Source: Marinobacter sp. Arc7-DN-1 (GTDB taxonomy: Bacteria > Pseudomonadota > Gammaproteobacteria > Pseudomonadales > Oleiphilaceae). From it: a stretch of 64,000 nt of DNA. The notes below the pieces were generated by a model. That model did no database searches, was not told the DNA's origin, and was given only the letters and a program-made list of their open reading frames with translations. Below, one piece after another: positions 17,746 through 26,912 of this stretch (position 1 is its first letter; every line of letters starts with the position of its first letter). Where the stretch lies: positions 1,116,001-1,180,000 of the forward strand of contig NZ_CP031848.1 in NCBI RefSeq assembly GCF_003441595.1, in the 5' to 3' direction. A program made the position numbers and the translations under genes.

Positions 17746-19242
17746 ATGGATGAAAGCACCCACCTGCGCACCCAATCCTACCTGGTGGCACGCCACCAGC
17801 ACCCGGCCTGGAAACTGCTTTCCGCCACCCGAGGGCCGCTGGTTCTGAGTTGTCTGCACGCATTACTGGAACAGAACCGGGAGGAAATCCTTTTCGAGGA
17901 TGCCCAGCAGATGCTGACGGACATCCTGCTCCAGCATGCCAACAGCGACGACCTGGAGCTGCCCACCGACGACCCGGCTGGCGATGCCCGGCGGGAGCTT
18001 CGGTCCTGGATTCGCCGGGGTCTGATTATCGAAAGAAACGGCCGGCTGATTGCCACCGACGCCTTGCAAAAGGCCCTGGCCTTTGCAGAGGGGCTTGATG
18101 AGCGCATCATGACCTCCACCGCATCCCGCCTGGCCACCGTTCAGCGGGAAATCGAAAACCTGGAAACCCGGCTGAACCCCGATGCCCGGAGCCGCGCGGA
18201 TCACATTCGTCGCAAGATCAAAGATCTGGAACACGAACTGGCCGAGGTGGAAGCCGGTCGCTTCAAGGTACTGCAAGGTGGTGAGGCCGCCGAAGGCATT
18301 CGCGAGGTCTACAACCTGGCCACCAGCCTGCGGGCGGACTTCCGTCGTGTGGAAGACTCTTATCGCGATGCCGATCGACGCCTGCGCCAGTCCATCGTCA
18401 GCGAACAGCATCACCGTGGCGAGATTGTCGACCGTCTGCTGGACGGCCACGACACCCTGCTGGAAACCTCCGAGGGCAAGGTATTCCACGGTTTCCACGA
18501 ACAACTGGGGCGGTCCACGGAGCTGGAGAACATGAAGCAGCGGCTGCGTACCATTCTCCGCCATCCGGCCACCCACCATGCCCTCTCCCGCCAGCAACAG
18601 GACGATTTACGCTGGCTGGTCATTCGCCTGATTCAGGAGTCCGCCGCTGTCATCAAGGCCCGGGCCCGCAGTGAGCGGGACGTCAAGGGTTTCCTCAAGA
18701 CCGGGCTGGCGGCAGAAAATCATCGGGTGGGTGAGCTACTGAACGGTATTCTCAATACAGCACTGCAGATTGACTGGTCCAGCCATCGGGTCCGCAGGAG
18801 TGACACACCACTGCCCCCGGTGGCCGTTGCAACCTCCAGCCTGCCCCTGTTGGAGCGGCTGAGATTCAAGTCCGCAATCGAGGAACAGGCCCGGGGCCTG
18901 GAACTGGCGGAGCAGAACGTCAATCTGGAAGAGGTGGACGCGGAATTCTGGCGCGCCTTCGACGGGCTCGACCGGGAGGCCCTGTTCCAGGAAACCGCAG
19001 AACTGCTTAAGGTGACTGACCGGCCCATGAGCATTGCCGATCTGGCCCGCCACCTGCCACCTACCCACGACCTGGAAACAGTCGCCCTTTGGCTGGCCAT
19101 GGCCCGGGAGGCGGAGGTGACCATTTCCGAACACCGCGAAGCTGTGGATATCACCGACAGCAACGGCCAGAAACTGCGTTTCCTCGTACCGAAACTGGCA
19201 CTCACCAGGGACGACGCAAACTCTATCGACTGGGAGCTATAA
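17746..19242 (+). CDS. jetA: Wadjet protein JetA (DUF3375)
   Basis: A 498-residue protein, the kleisin-like (MukF-analogous) subunit of the Wadjet complex. The beginning SYLVARHQHPAWKLLSATRGPLVLS, a winged-helix region to about residue 110, and a long coiled coil (about 125-235) fit DUF3375. C-terminal residues about 380-498 form a second winged-helix-like part that would contact the JetC head. Wadjet condensins extrude plasmid DNA loops and cleave circular DNA. It is the first gene of a tight four-gene operon, six bases before jetB. No strong ribosome-binding site precedes the ATG. Confidence 0.93.
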   Translation: MDESTHLRTQSYLVARHQHPAWKLLSATRGPLVLSCLHALLEQNREEILFEDAQQMLTDILLQHANSDDLELPTDDPAGDARRELRSWIRRGLIIERNGRLIATDALQKALAFAEGLDERIMTSTASRLATVQREIENLETRLNPDARSRADHIRRKIKDLEHELAEVEAGRFKVLQGGEAAEGIREVYNLATSLRADFRRVEDSYRDADRRLRQSIVSEQHHRGEIVDRLLDGHDTLLETSEGKVFHGFHEQLGRSTELENMKQRLRTILRHPATHHALSRQQQDDLRWLVIRLIQESAAVIKARARSERDVKGFLKTGLAAENHRVGELLNGILNTALQIDWSSHRVRRSDTPLPPVAVATSSLPLLERLRFKSAIEEQARGLELAEQNVNLEEVDAEFWRAFDGLDREALFQETAELLKVTDRPMSIADLARHLPPTHDLETVALWLAMAREAEVTISEHREAVDITDSNGQKLRFLVPKLALTRDDANSIDWEL

Positions 19243-19248
19243 CACAGC

Positions 19249-19989
19249 ATGCCCGACTACTTTGACCGCCTGACCAGCCGGACGGACACTCCGGAAACAG
19301 GCGACGCGCAGAAACAGGATGCCCCCTCACCGGCCCATACCGACGACACCGCGGCACCGGCTTCGGAAACTGACCAGTACACCGCCAGCAACCTGAAAAC
19401 CACCGCCCAGGAACTGCTCAAATACGGCCTGCTGGAGGCGGATCGCAAACCCAACCTTTATCAGGTAGCCACCAGTCAGACTGCTTCCGTCAACCGGATT
19501 CTGGAGCCATTCGACCTGCGCCTCAAGGTGGACGACATCCGCGGCCTCGCCTTCCTGGTGGTATCCGAACAACTATTCCGGGACGGCGGGGAAAACGACG
19601 ACGAATGGTCCCATCCCCTTGTGCGCCGACAGCGGCTGAACATGGAACAGTCCCTGCTGATTGCCATCCTGCGGCAGCACTTTATCGCCCATGAACAGGA
19701 AGCCGGGCTGGGTGCCGGCGACGCTGTGGTGGAGCTGGAAGAACTAATACCGCAGCTGCAACTCTACCTGGGTGACACCGGCAGTGACACCCGGGACCAG
19801 AAACGCCTGCGCAGCCTGATGGAGAACCTGAAAAACCACGGCATCGTCTCAGACATTGATGCCAACGATCAGGTAGTCATCCGCCCCATCATCACCCACC
19901 TGGCCAATCCGGAAAACCTGCAGAACCTGTTGCACCACTTTCGCACGCTGGCCGGGCAGGCCGCTGGCACGGACGGAGACGAGTCATGA
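19249..19989 (+). CDS. jetB: Wadjet protein JetB (DUF4194)
   Basis: A 246-residue MukE-like KITE subunit of Wadjet. After a poorly conserved, Thr/Asp-rich N-terminal 45 residues, the DUF4194 winged-helix core runs from about 55 to 235 (AQELLKYGLLEADRKP, YQVATSQTASVNRILEPFDL, SLLIAILRQHFIAHEQEA). It overlaps jetC by an ATGA stop-start, indicating translational coupling. In known Wadjet complexes this subunit binds JetA and DNA next to the ATPase heads. Confidence 0.92.
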   Translation: MPDYFDRLTSRTDTPETGDAQKQDAPSPAHTDDTAAPASETDQYTASNLKTTAQELLKYGLLEADRKPNLYQVATSQTASVNRILEPFDLRLKVDDIRGLAFLVVSEQLFRDGGENDDEWSHPLVRRQRLNMEQSLLIAILRQHFIAHEQEAGLGAGDAVVELEELIPQLQLYLGDTGSDTRDQKRLRSLMENLKNHGIVSDIDANDQVVIRPIITHLANPENLQNLLHHFRTLAGQAAGTDGDES

Positions 19990-22900
19990 GCCTGCCCCGG
20001 AACGACCTGTTTGCAACCGAGGTTACCCCGCCCACCGCGTATATACTGACCCACCTGGACCTGTATAACTGGGGCCCGTTCAATGGCCGGCACTGCGCGG
20101 AAATCGACCCCAGGGGTACCGCCATAATCGGCCCCACTGGCAGTGGCAAGACCACCCTGGTGGATACCCTGATGACCCTGCTCACCCACCAGCCCCGCTA
20201 CAACCTCGCCTCCACCGGCGGTCATGAAAGCGACCGGGACCTGATCTCCTATATTCGTGGCGTCTCCGGCGCAGGCAACAACAGTGGGGACAACAGCCAT
20301 ATCGCTCGCCCGGGCAAGACCGTAACCGCGGTCTGCGCCCGCTTTTCCAATGGCAACAAGGCCTTGCGCATTGGTGCTTTATTCTGGGTGGATGGCAGCA
20401 GCTCCGCCGCCAGCGACCTCAAGCGCCTGTGGCTGGTCTCGGAGAGGGACGACCAGGGCCTGGAGGACTGGCTGGCCATACACCACGAGGGCGGCGCCCG
20501 GGAACTCAAGCAGCATGCCCGGGACACCCCCGGCCTGCAGGCCAACGACAGCAAGAAAGCCTATCTCGCCCAGGTACGGCGGTTCTTCGAGGTGGGCGAA
20601 AACGCCTTCACCCTGCTCAACCGTGCCGCCGGCCTCAAGCAGCTCAACAGCATCGACGACATTTTCCGGGAGCTGGTGCTGGAAGACCACTCCGCCTTTG
20701 ACCGGGCCTCTGAAGTAGCCAGCGAGTTCGATGACCTCGCAGCCATTCACAGCGAACTGGAGACCGCCCGCAAACAGCACCAGTCGCTGTTGCCCATTGC
20801 CGAAACCCACGAGAAGCACCAGGCCACCCGCACCGAGCTGAACCAGCAGCAAACCCTGAAGGATAACTTGCCGGTGTGGTTTGCCCAGGCGGGCTACCAG
20901 CTGTGGAGCAACCGTATCCTGAACCTGGATACACAGCTCGGGGAAAGCCAAAGCACCATCCATTCCCTGGAAACCACCGCGGCTGGCCTCAACAGCAAAG
21001 CCACCACACTCAAGGACATCTACCTGAAGGCAGGTGGTGCCAGCATCGAGCAGCTGCGGGAACAGATCAGCCTGCAACAGCGGTGGCTGGATGAGCGGGC
21101 CCGCGACTCCAGCGATTATCAATCCCTGACTCGCAAACTCGGTTTGGATGACTCACTCTCCGCGGAAGCCCTCGCCGCCAACCAACAACAAGGCACGGCA
21201 AAGCTCCGGGAACTGTCGGCGCTGGAGGAGGAACAGGACGAGACAGTCCTGGACCTCCGGATCCACCAAGGCAAGCTTGCCGAAACCCTGGCCGAAATCA
21301 CCGGGGAGATCGACCGCATCCGGGCCAGGCCGGGCTCCAACATCGATGGCCGGTATCAGGAATTCCGCAGCGAGCTGGCCGAAGCACTGAACCTTGAGGA
21401 GGACAGCCTGCCTTTTGTGGCGGAACTGGTGGAGGTCAAACCGGAAGAAGGCACCTGGCGTGGTGCCATCGAGCGCGCCATCGGCGGGCACCGGTTGCGG
21501 CTACTGGTGCCACCCGCGGCCATGCAGACGGCCCTGAACCGAATCAACAGCCGAGAGAACCGGCTGCATGTGCGGTTATTGGAGGCCCAGGCACCCCAGA
21601 CCCCGGCGCGGTTCCTGGAAGATGGTTTCACCCGCAAACTCAACTTCAAGGACCACCCTCACAGGGAAGCCCTGAAGCAGCTGCTGGCCGGTATCGACCG
21701 CCATTGCGTCGACTCGCCGGAAACACTGCGCCAGACGCCCCACGGCATGACCAAGCAGGGCCTCATGTCCGGCAAGAAGGGCTATTTCGAGAAGCGGGAT
21801 AACCAGCGGCTGGACAAAGGCTGGATGACCGGTTTCAACAACCGGGACAGGCTGGCAGCCCTGGGCGACGAACTAACGGAAATCCGGCTGACCGCCGGGC
21901 AGGTTGAGCAGCAGCTTAATACGGCACGAGCTGCCCTGAACGACACCCGGGATCAGATCAAGCTATACACCCTGCTCTCAGAGATCGATTTTGATGCCAT
22001 CGACCTGCCCACTGCCCAGGCCGCGCAGGACGAACTGCAGGCCCGCCTCCAATCCCTCACCGCTCCGGATTCGGACCTGGAAAAGGCACGGCAAGAGTAT
22101 GAAACGGTCAACAGGCAACTGGAACAGACCCAGCAGGAGTTGTCTGACGAACGAACCCGCCATGCCCTTCTGGAAGACAAGCGAAGCCAGGCCACCGACC
22201 GATGCAAAGACCTGCTGGACAGGATCGGCGACGGCCTGCCGGCTGAGCAGCAGGCCCTGGCGGATAAACATTTCACCCCGCCGAAAGCCGACCAGTACAA
22301 CCATCTCGACCAGTTGGAACGAGTCCAGCGGGAACAGCTGGAACAGGATATCCGCCTTCTGAACAAACGGGTGCAGGGCTATGAACTGAGCCTGACCCAG
22401 CTGATGGAAAAAGCCCGTTCCATCGACACCGGCGCCCTGGCGGAAACCGGCAGCGATATTCGCGACATCCCGGAATACCTGGAGCGGCTGCGGGTGCTGG
22501 AAGAAGAAGCGCTGCCCCAGAAGCTGGAGCGATTCCTGAACTACCTGAACCAGTCCTCGGACCAGGGCGTGACCCAACTGCTGGCCCATATCCAGAACCA
22601 GGTGGCCATCATTGAGGAACGCATTGCGGACCTGAACGCCACCCTGAGGCGGGTGGACTTCCAGCCCGGCCGATACCTGCGGCTGGAACCCCGCCGGGTT
22701 ACCCACGAGTCCCTGCGCACCCTGGAGCGGGCCCAGCGCCAGCTCCGCGCCGACGCCCTGAAGGATGACCAGGGCGAAAGCCATTTCCGCGCCCTGCAAA
22801 ACATGGTGGGACTGCTGAGGGATGCCGCCGACAACAAACGCACCGTGGGTGCCCGGGCGTTACTGGACCCCCGCTACCGGTTGCAGTTCGAAGTATCGGT

Positions 22901-23309
22901 ACTGGACCGGGACAGCAGCACGGTAATCGAAACCCGCACCGGCTCCCAGGGTGGCAGCGGCGGCGAGAAAGAAATCATCGCCAGTTACATCCTTACCGCG
23001 TCGCTCAGCTACGCCCTGTGCCCGGACGGTGCCACCCTGCCTCTGTTCGGCACCATCGTGCTGGACGAAGCGTTCTCGAAAAGCTCCCATGCAGTGGCCG
23101 GCCGGATTATCTCAGCCCTGAACGAATTCGGCCTGCACCCCCTGTTCGTTACGCCCAACAAGGAGATGCGGTTGCTGCGAGCCCATACTCGCTCAGCGAT
23201 CCTGGTACACCGTAAGGAGCTCCAGGCCACCCTCACCTCCCTGAGCTGGGAAGAACTGGAAACCCACGCCGAACGCATGGCCCGGAAAGCCCATGAAATC
23301 CCCGGCTGA
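19986..23309 (+). CDS. jetC: Wadjet SMC-like ATPase JetC
   Basis: A 1107-residue SMC-family motor that drives DNA loop extrusion in Wadjet. Walker A is IIGPTGSGKTT at residues 48-57. Between about 240 and 930 lie long coiled coils interrupted by a hinge-like segment. The ABC signature GGSGGEKE lies near residue 990 and the Walker B LDEAFSKSS has D1027-E1028. It overlaps jetB by four bases and jetD by 17. Its length is close to that of MukB-like Wadjet JetC proteins. All ATPase motifs are intact, so the system looks functional. Confidence 0.95.
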   Translation: MSLPRNDLFATEVTPPTAYILTHLDLYNWGPFNGRHCAEIDPRGTAIIGPTGSGKTTLVDTLMTLLTHQPRYNLASTGGHESDRDLISYIRGVSGAGNNSGDNSHIARPGKTVTAVCARFSNGNKALRIGALFWVDGSSSAASDLKRLWLVSERDDQGLEDWLAIHHEGGARELKQHARDTPGLQANDSKKAYLAQVRRFFEVGENAFTLLNRAAGLKQLNSIDDIFRELVLEDHSAFDRASEVASEFDDLAAIHSELETARKQHQSLLPIAETHEKHQATRTELNQQQTLKDNLPVWFAQAGYQLWSNRILNLDTQLGESQSTIHSLETTAAGLNSKATTLKDIYLKAGGASIEQLREQISLQQRWLDERARDSSDYQSLTRKLGLDDSLSAEALAANQQQGTAKLRELSALEEEQDETVLDLRIHQGKLAETLAEITGEIDRIRARPGSNIDGRYQEFRSELAEALNLEEDSLPFVAELVEVKPEEGTWRGAIERAIGGHRLRLLVPPAAMQTALNRINSRENRLHVRLLEAQAPQTPARFLEDGFTRKLNFKDHPHREALKQLLAGIDRHCVDSPETLRQTPHGMTKQGLMSGKKGYFEKRDNQRLDKGWMTGFNNRDRLAALGDELTEIRLTAGQVEQQLNTARAALNDTRDQIKLYTLLSEIDFDAIDLPTAQAAQDELQARLQSLTAPDSDLEKARQEYETVNRQLEQTQQELSDERTRHALLEDKRSQATDRCKDLLDRIGDGLPAEQQALADKHFTPPKADQYNHLDQLERVQREQLEQDIRLLNKRVQGYELSLTQLMEKARSIDTGALAETGSDIRDIPEYLERLRVLEEEALPQKLERFLNYLNQSSDQGVTQLLAHIQNQVAIIEERIADLNATLRRVDFQPGRYLRLEPRRVTHESLRTLERAQRQLRADALKDDQGESHFRALQNMVGLLRDAADNKRTVGARALLDPRYRLQFEVSVLDRDSSTVIETRTGSQGGSGGEKEIIASYILTASLSYALCPDGATLPLFGTIVLDEAFSKSSHAVAGRIISALNEFGLHPLFVTPNKEMRLLRAHTRSAILVHRKELQATLTSLSWEELETHAERMARKAHEIPG

Positions 23310-24504
23310 ACTGGCCAGCCGCCTTGCCCGGCAATGGCAAAACGCTGACCTGCGGGAACAGCGCCTGCTCAATGCCGACACCTGGCCGCTACGAATCCCT
23401 ATCAGCAAGCCCACCGGCGGCACTGTCCGGGATAATCCCGGCAGCGTTCGCCAGCATCTGCAGCGCTGGCGGGAAATCACCGTTGGAAAAACACAATGGC
23501 AACAGGTGCGGTTCCGCAGCGCCAACGACAACGTGGAAATACCCGTTGCCTGGGTGCTTGCATCGCCCAGCGAGTGGATACAGGCAACCGGCAACAGCGA
23601 AGTAAGGCGTGAATATCAACGGCTCAGCCGCCTGGCCGCAGCTCTGGATGAGCGCTTTCACCCATTGATTATCCGAAGGCGCAGCCTAGTGCTGGATAAA
23701 CCGGAAACCGACGTTATCCGGTGCGGAAAACTGGCCCTGCAACTCAGCCCCGGCTGTGCGGCCGGCAAGCCCCTGCGGGCGCTGCCCCTGGCGGGTATCG
23801 ACAGCAAGTTCTTCGAACGCAACCGCCAACTGGTCGTGCGGATGCTGGACATCCTGTTCGATGGCCAGGTCAGCGAAACAGGCCTGGAAGCGTTTCTGGG
23901 TGCGGAGGATGAAGGCCATCACTGGCTGCTGGTCGCGGATCTGGAGGGTGGCCTTACGCCTTTTTCACAGTTCCGGGTCCGGGCCAGCGAACTGCAAAAA
24001 ACTCCGCTACCGGGGCAACACCTGTTGCTGGTGGAGAACGAACGCTGCCTGCATCAGTTGCCACACACTCCCGGCACCATTGCGGTACTCGGCTCCGGCC
24101 TGAACCTGTCCTGGCTAAAGGCCAGCTGGCTCGCCGAAAAAAACCTCGCCTACTGGGGCGACCTGGATACCTGGGGCCTGACCATGCTCGCGCGCGCCAG
24201 AAACCACCAGCCCCGCCTCACGCCACTGCTAATGAACCAGGCGGTCTTCGAACAGTTCGCGAAAGAGAATGCCGTAGAAGAACCCCAACCCGCCGAATCC
24301 GTTGCGCCCACCGGCCTGACAACCGGCGAAGCCGAACTCTACAACGCGCTCCTGGAAGCAGAACGGGGCAGGCTGGAGCAGGAGTTTTTGCCCGAAGCGT
24401 TGGTGCAGCGGGCAATTGGGGAGTGGGTGGGGAAGTGGCCTTTCAGGCAAACCGGATCATGTCAGCAATCTGGTGAAAGTAGTCCTGAGACCAAATATCA
24501 ATAG
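23293..24504 (+). CDS. jetD: Wadjet nuclease JetD (DUF3322/DUF2220, TOPRIM)
   Basis: A 403-residue TOPRIM nuclease that cuts the circular DNA recognised by JetABC. The N-terminal half is DUF3322. The C-terminal TOPRIM domain has the catalytic glutamate E248 (LLLVENERCL) and the D-x-D in YWGDLDTWG (287-294). It starts inside the jetC 3' end. The last 20 or so residues (from FRQTG on) are read antisense through the 3' end of an AbiEii remnant whose stop lies at 24,443. The original jetD stop was therefore probably replaced by foreign sequence, giving a non-native tail. The catalytic core is untouched. Confidence 0.92.
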   Translation: MKSPAELASRLARQWQNADLREQRLLNADTWPLRIPISKPTGGTVRDNPGSVRQHLQRWREITVGKTQWQQVRFRSANDNVEIPVAWVLASPSEWIQATGNSEVRREYQRLSRLAAALDERFHPLIIRRRSLVLDKPETDVIRCGKLALQLSPGCAAGKPLRALPLAGIDSKFFERNRQLVVRMLDILFDGQVSETGLEAFLGAEDEGHHWLLVADLEGGLTPFSQFRVRASELQKTPLPGQHLLLVENERCLHQLPHTPGTIAVLGSGLNLSWLKASWLAEKNLAYWGDLDTWGLTMLARARNHQPRLTPLLMNQAVFEQFAKENAVEEPQPAESVAPTGLTTGEAELYNALLEAERGRLEQEFLPEALVQRAIGEWVGKWPFRQTGSCQQSGESSPETKYQ

Positions 24505-24630
24505 CCTCCGGGTCAGGAATGAAGCGGACAACATCCTGACGGGCTGAGCGAATATCCAGAGAATCTATGCGTTCGTGCAACATGAGCCGGAAATCACTAT
24601 TCGAAAGCCCTTTATCGGCCAGATCCCCAC
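24443..24630 (-). pseudogene. abiEii: AbiEii nucleotidyltransferase toxin, C-terminal remnant
   Basis: Reading the minus strand gives an open stretch of about 60 codons ending at a stop at 24,443. It contains DKGLSNSDFRLMLHERIDS, then LDIRSARQDVVRFIPDP and IDIWSQDYFHQIADMIRF. This is the C-terminal end of the AbiEii / DUF1814 nucleotidyltransferase family; the catalytic N-terminal two-thirds are absent. It follows directly after the truncated abiEi fragment, so an internal deletion joined the two. It overlaps the 3' end of jetD on the opposite strand. Confidence 0.7.
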
Positions 24631-24631
24631 T

Positions 24632-24956
24632 TTATTGAGAGAGTCTAACATCGGGTGGGGTTCCAACTACCTTGACAGAGGGGGGAATCAAACCATGCCA
24701 GGCAAGCGCCCACTCAAGGGAAACGCAGGAAGGGCCGTACAAGTTGTTAGCAATCAAAGGCAGGCTGAGAGGCACCTGGCGCCATTCCGGCCCTACCACG
24801 TACATGCCCTTCTTAAGTTGGACCAGCACGCCTGCGCCAATCCACTTCGCTATTTTATCATTTGGGCGACTGTAATCACGAAGCACCGAAAAAAGCGAGG
24901 AACGGGTGAAAGGAACGCCGTTAAACTGTTGTAGCTGCTGCTCAAGTCTAATGCGT
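24632..24956 (-). pseudogene. abiEi: AbiEi antitoxin, truncated remnant
   Basis: Minus-strand reading gives RLEQQLQQFNGVPFTRSSLF, then DYSRPNDKIAKWIGAGVL, MYVVGPEWRQVPLSLPLIAN and YGPSCVSLEWALAWHGLIPP, followed by an abrupt stop at 24,632. The winged-helix N-terminus and the YGPSYVSLEWAL motif are typical of AbiEi transcriptional antitoxins, but the C-terminal domain is missing and there is no clear ATG. The last residues before the stop (SVKVVGTPP onwards) do not fit the family and coincide with a 29-base sequence that recurs at 30,335, suggesting the end of an inserted element. Confidence 0.7.
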
Positions 24957-25009
24957 AAATTTTACGCGCAAAATCGATATTTTGTCGATTATCCGTGTAA
25001 ATTTTACGC
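24953..25009. promoter_or_regulatory. Paired near-palindromes upstream of the abiEi remnant
   Basis: GCGTAAATTTTACGC (24953-24967) and GTGTAAATTTTACGC (24995-25009) are two copies of a near-palindrome whose centres are 42 bases apart, with an AATCGA/TCGATT inverted repeat between them. AbiEi antitoxins are known to bind inverted repeats in their own promoter, so these are probably the fossil operators of the broken abiE operon. Confidence 0.5.
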
Positions 25010-25057
25010 AACCTCTCAGAATCTGCCCCACCTGTGTGAACGATGGGACACTGCATG

Positions 25058-26320
25058 TTACAACCGCAAATCCGCTTCACCCAACGGCAAAACACCCTTC
25101 AGATCAAACAAAACCCCATCGTCCTTCAAATACGCCCGCAGCTCCTTCGACGATTTTTCAGCGTATTCGCGATGGGGTACGGCCAGAAACACCGCATCAT
25201 AGTCACCGGCTTTCGGGGCATCCACCAGAGAAATACCATATTCGTGCACGGCTTCCTCATTATCTGCCCAGCAATCCGTCACATCCACGGCACAACCGAA
25301 ATCCTCCAGCTCGCGGATAACATCCACAACCCGGGTATTTCGCAAATCCGGGCAATTCTCCTTAAAGGTCAGGCCCATCACCAGTACCTTTGAAGAAGCA
25401 ACGGTGTGCCCGGTTTTTATCATGGCTTTAACAAGCTCGGCCGCTGCATACGGGCCCATGTTGTCGTTTACCCGGCGCCCGGCGAGGATAATTTCCGGGT
25501 GATACCCGATGGCCTGGGCTTTATGGGTGAGATAATACGGATCCACACCAATACAGTGCCCGCCAACCAGGCCGGGTTTGAAGGGCAGGAAATTCCACTT
25601 GGTAGCGGCGGCGGCCAGTACTTCATGGGTATCAATCTTCAGCCGCGCGAAGATCATCGAAAGCTCATTCATCAGCGCGATATTCAGATCACGCTGGGTA
25701 TTCTCGATAACCTTTGCCGCCTCAGCCACCTTGATGGAACTGGCCTTATGGGTGCCGGCGGTAATAATGCCGGCATAAAGCGCATCCACTTCACTGGCAA
25801 TCTCCGGAGTAGAACCGGAGGTGACTTTCATAATACTGGCTACCCGGTGTTCTTTATCACCCGGATTAATACGCTCGGGGCTGTAACCCGCGTAAAAGTC
25901 CTGGTTAAACACCAGGCCGGAGACTTTCTCCAGAACCGGCACGCAGACTTCCTCGGTTGCACCCGGGTATACCGTGGATTCATAAATCACGATATCGCCC
26001 TTTTTCAAAACCTGGCCCACGGTTTCACTGGCTTTAACCAAGGGCGTTAAATCGGGCGTTTTGAATTCATCAATCGGTGTTGGCACCGTCACAATATAAA
26101 TCTGGCAATCGCGAATGCCTTCGAGGTTATCCGTAAATGACAACCCCGATGAAGCGGCCAATTCTTCCCGGGAAACCTCACGGGTAAAATCAACACCGTC
26201 TTTAAGGTCAGCAATGCGCTTGCTGTTGATATCAAAACCGACGATCTCTCTTTTTTCACCAAAAGCAGCGGCAAGAGGAAGCCCAACGTAACCCAAACCA
26301 ATGACAGCAATTTTCTTCAT
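25058..26320 (-). CDS. Nucleotide-sugar dehydrogenase, TviB/WbpA type
   Basis: A 420-residue UDP-N-acetylhexosamine 6-dehydrogenase that oxidises C6 of the sugar to a carboxylate with NAD. It shows the Rossmann start [16 protein letters not shown], the [17 protein letters not shown] segment typical of the TviB/VipA/WbpA branch, and the catalytic cysteine in [12 protein letters not shown] near residue 255. A GGAAAGG ribosome-binding site precedes the ATG at 26,318-26,320; a start codon at 26,341 is less likely. It is a paralogue of the wbpA-like gene at 59,127 with long identical motifs. It lies outside the main sugar operon, separated by toxin-antitoxin genes and transposon debris, so it is perhaps a displaced part of the locus. 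Confidence 0.92.
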   Translation of the reverse strand: MKKIAVIGLGYVGLPLAAAFGEKREIVGFDINSKRIADLKDGVDFTREVSREELAASSGLSFTDNLEGIRDCQIYIVTVPTPIDEFKTPDLTPLVKASETVGQVLKKGDIVIYESTVYPGATEEVCVPVLEKVSGLVFNQDFYAGYSPERINPGDKEHRVASIMKVTSGSTPEIASEVDALYAGIITAGTHKASSIKVAEAAKVIENTQRDLNIALMNELSMIFARLKIDTHEVLAAAATKWNFLPFKPGLVGGHCIGVDPYYLTHKAQAIGYHPEIILAGRRVNDNMGPYAAAELVKAMIKTGHTVASSKVLVMGLTFKENCPDLRNTRVVDVIRELEDFGCAVDVTDCWADNEEAVHEYGISLVDAPKAGDYDAVFLAVPHREYAEKSSKELRAYLKDDGVLFDLKGVLPLGEADLRL

Positions 26321-26337
26321 ATGAAATCCTTTCCAGA

Positions 26338-26591
26338 TCAAGCAGCATGGTGACGCTTCGGATGTGTTTGGTCTCCACGACCAGTCAGTAAACCCTGAAC
26401 ACTGATATCCTCATCCAGAGAATCCCAGTGGATACCATGAACGCTCAATTCATAAGCATCCCTGGCTTTTTTTTTTCCGCATGCAGCAGGCGCGGAAACC
26501 AAGCCAACGGGGTACCAATTGTGCGACCGTCCGAAAGTATGACCCAAAGATTGTCGTCATCAAACCAGACTTTTTCAGGCGAAGTAGCCAT
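26338..26591 (-). pseudogene. DUF2442-like gene, frameshifted at an A10 tract
   Basis: The first frame, from the ATG at 26,589-26,591, reads MATSPEKVWFDDDNLWVILS, then GRTIGTPLAWFPRLLHAEKK. It then hits a run of ten A residues (T10 on the plus strand, 26,467-26,476) and would stop at once. Shifting frame at the tract continues [20 protein letters not shown], then [11 protein letters not shown] to 26,338, which is the second half of the DUF2442 fold. The gene is therefore split by a one-base indel in a homopolymer: a true mutation, slippage-based expression or a sequencing error. It lies just downstream of the relE-like gene. Confidence 0.7.
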
Positions 26592-26618
26592 GCCACGCAT
26601 CCTCAAACAATTAACACA

Positions 26619-26912
26619 TCATTCGAGACGATCTTTTGCCTTTCTGTATACATCGGCTCTCTCACATGTCCCTACGGCGATAACAGTAACCGTTACCGTC
26701 TCATCCTGAACTTCGTAAACAAGCCTGTATCCGACACTTCGCAGCTTGATCTTGTAATAATTTTCAAACCCTGAGAGGGCATCCGAGGCAACGCGCGGCA
26801 TATCAAGCCGCTCTTCAAGTTTCTTTTTGAACTGTTTCTTGACGGGCTCAGCCAGCTTTTTCCATTCTTTTAGCGCAGACCTCTTGAAAGCAAGCTGGTA
26901 CTCAGAGCTCAT
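26619..26912 (-). CDS. RelE/StbE-family toxin
   Basis: A 97-residue RelE-fold mRNA interferase. The sequence YQLAFKRSALKEWKKLAEPV followed by FKKKLEERL, then DALSGFENYYKIKLRSVGYR and LVYEVQDETVTVTVIAVGTC is typical of the StbE/YoeB-like branch, with the basic catalytic residues in KLRSVGYRL and a C-terminal ERADVYRKAK. It overlaps its upstream antitoxin gene by 11 bases. It is predicted to cleave mRNA at the ribosome. Confidence 0.93.
   Translation of the reverse strand: MSSEYQLAFKRSALKEWKKLAEPVKKQFKKKLEERLDMPRVASDALSGFENYYKIKLRSVGYRLVYEVQDETVTVTVIAVGTCERADVYRKAKDRLE

Noticed and set aside
20379..22799. Antisense frames of 240-270 codons across jetC
   Set aside because: They are explained by the high GC content of jetC, with no start signal and no homology pattern.
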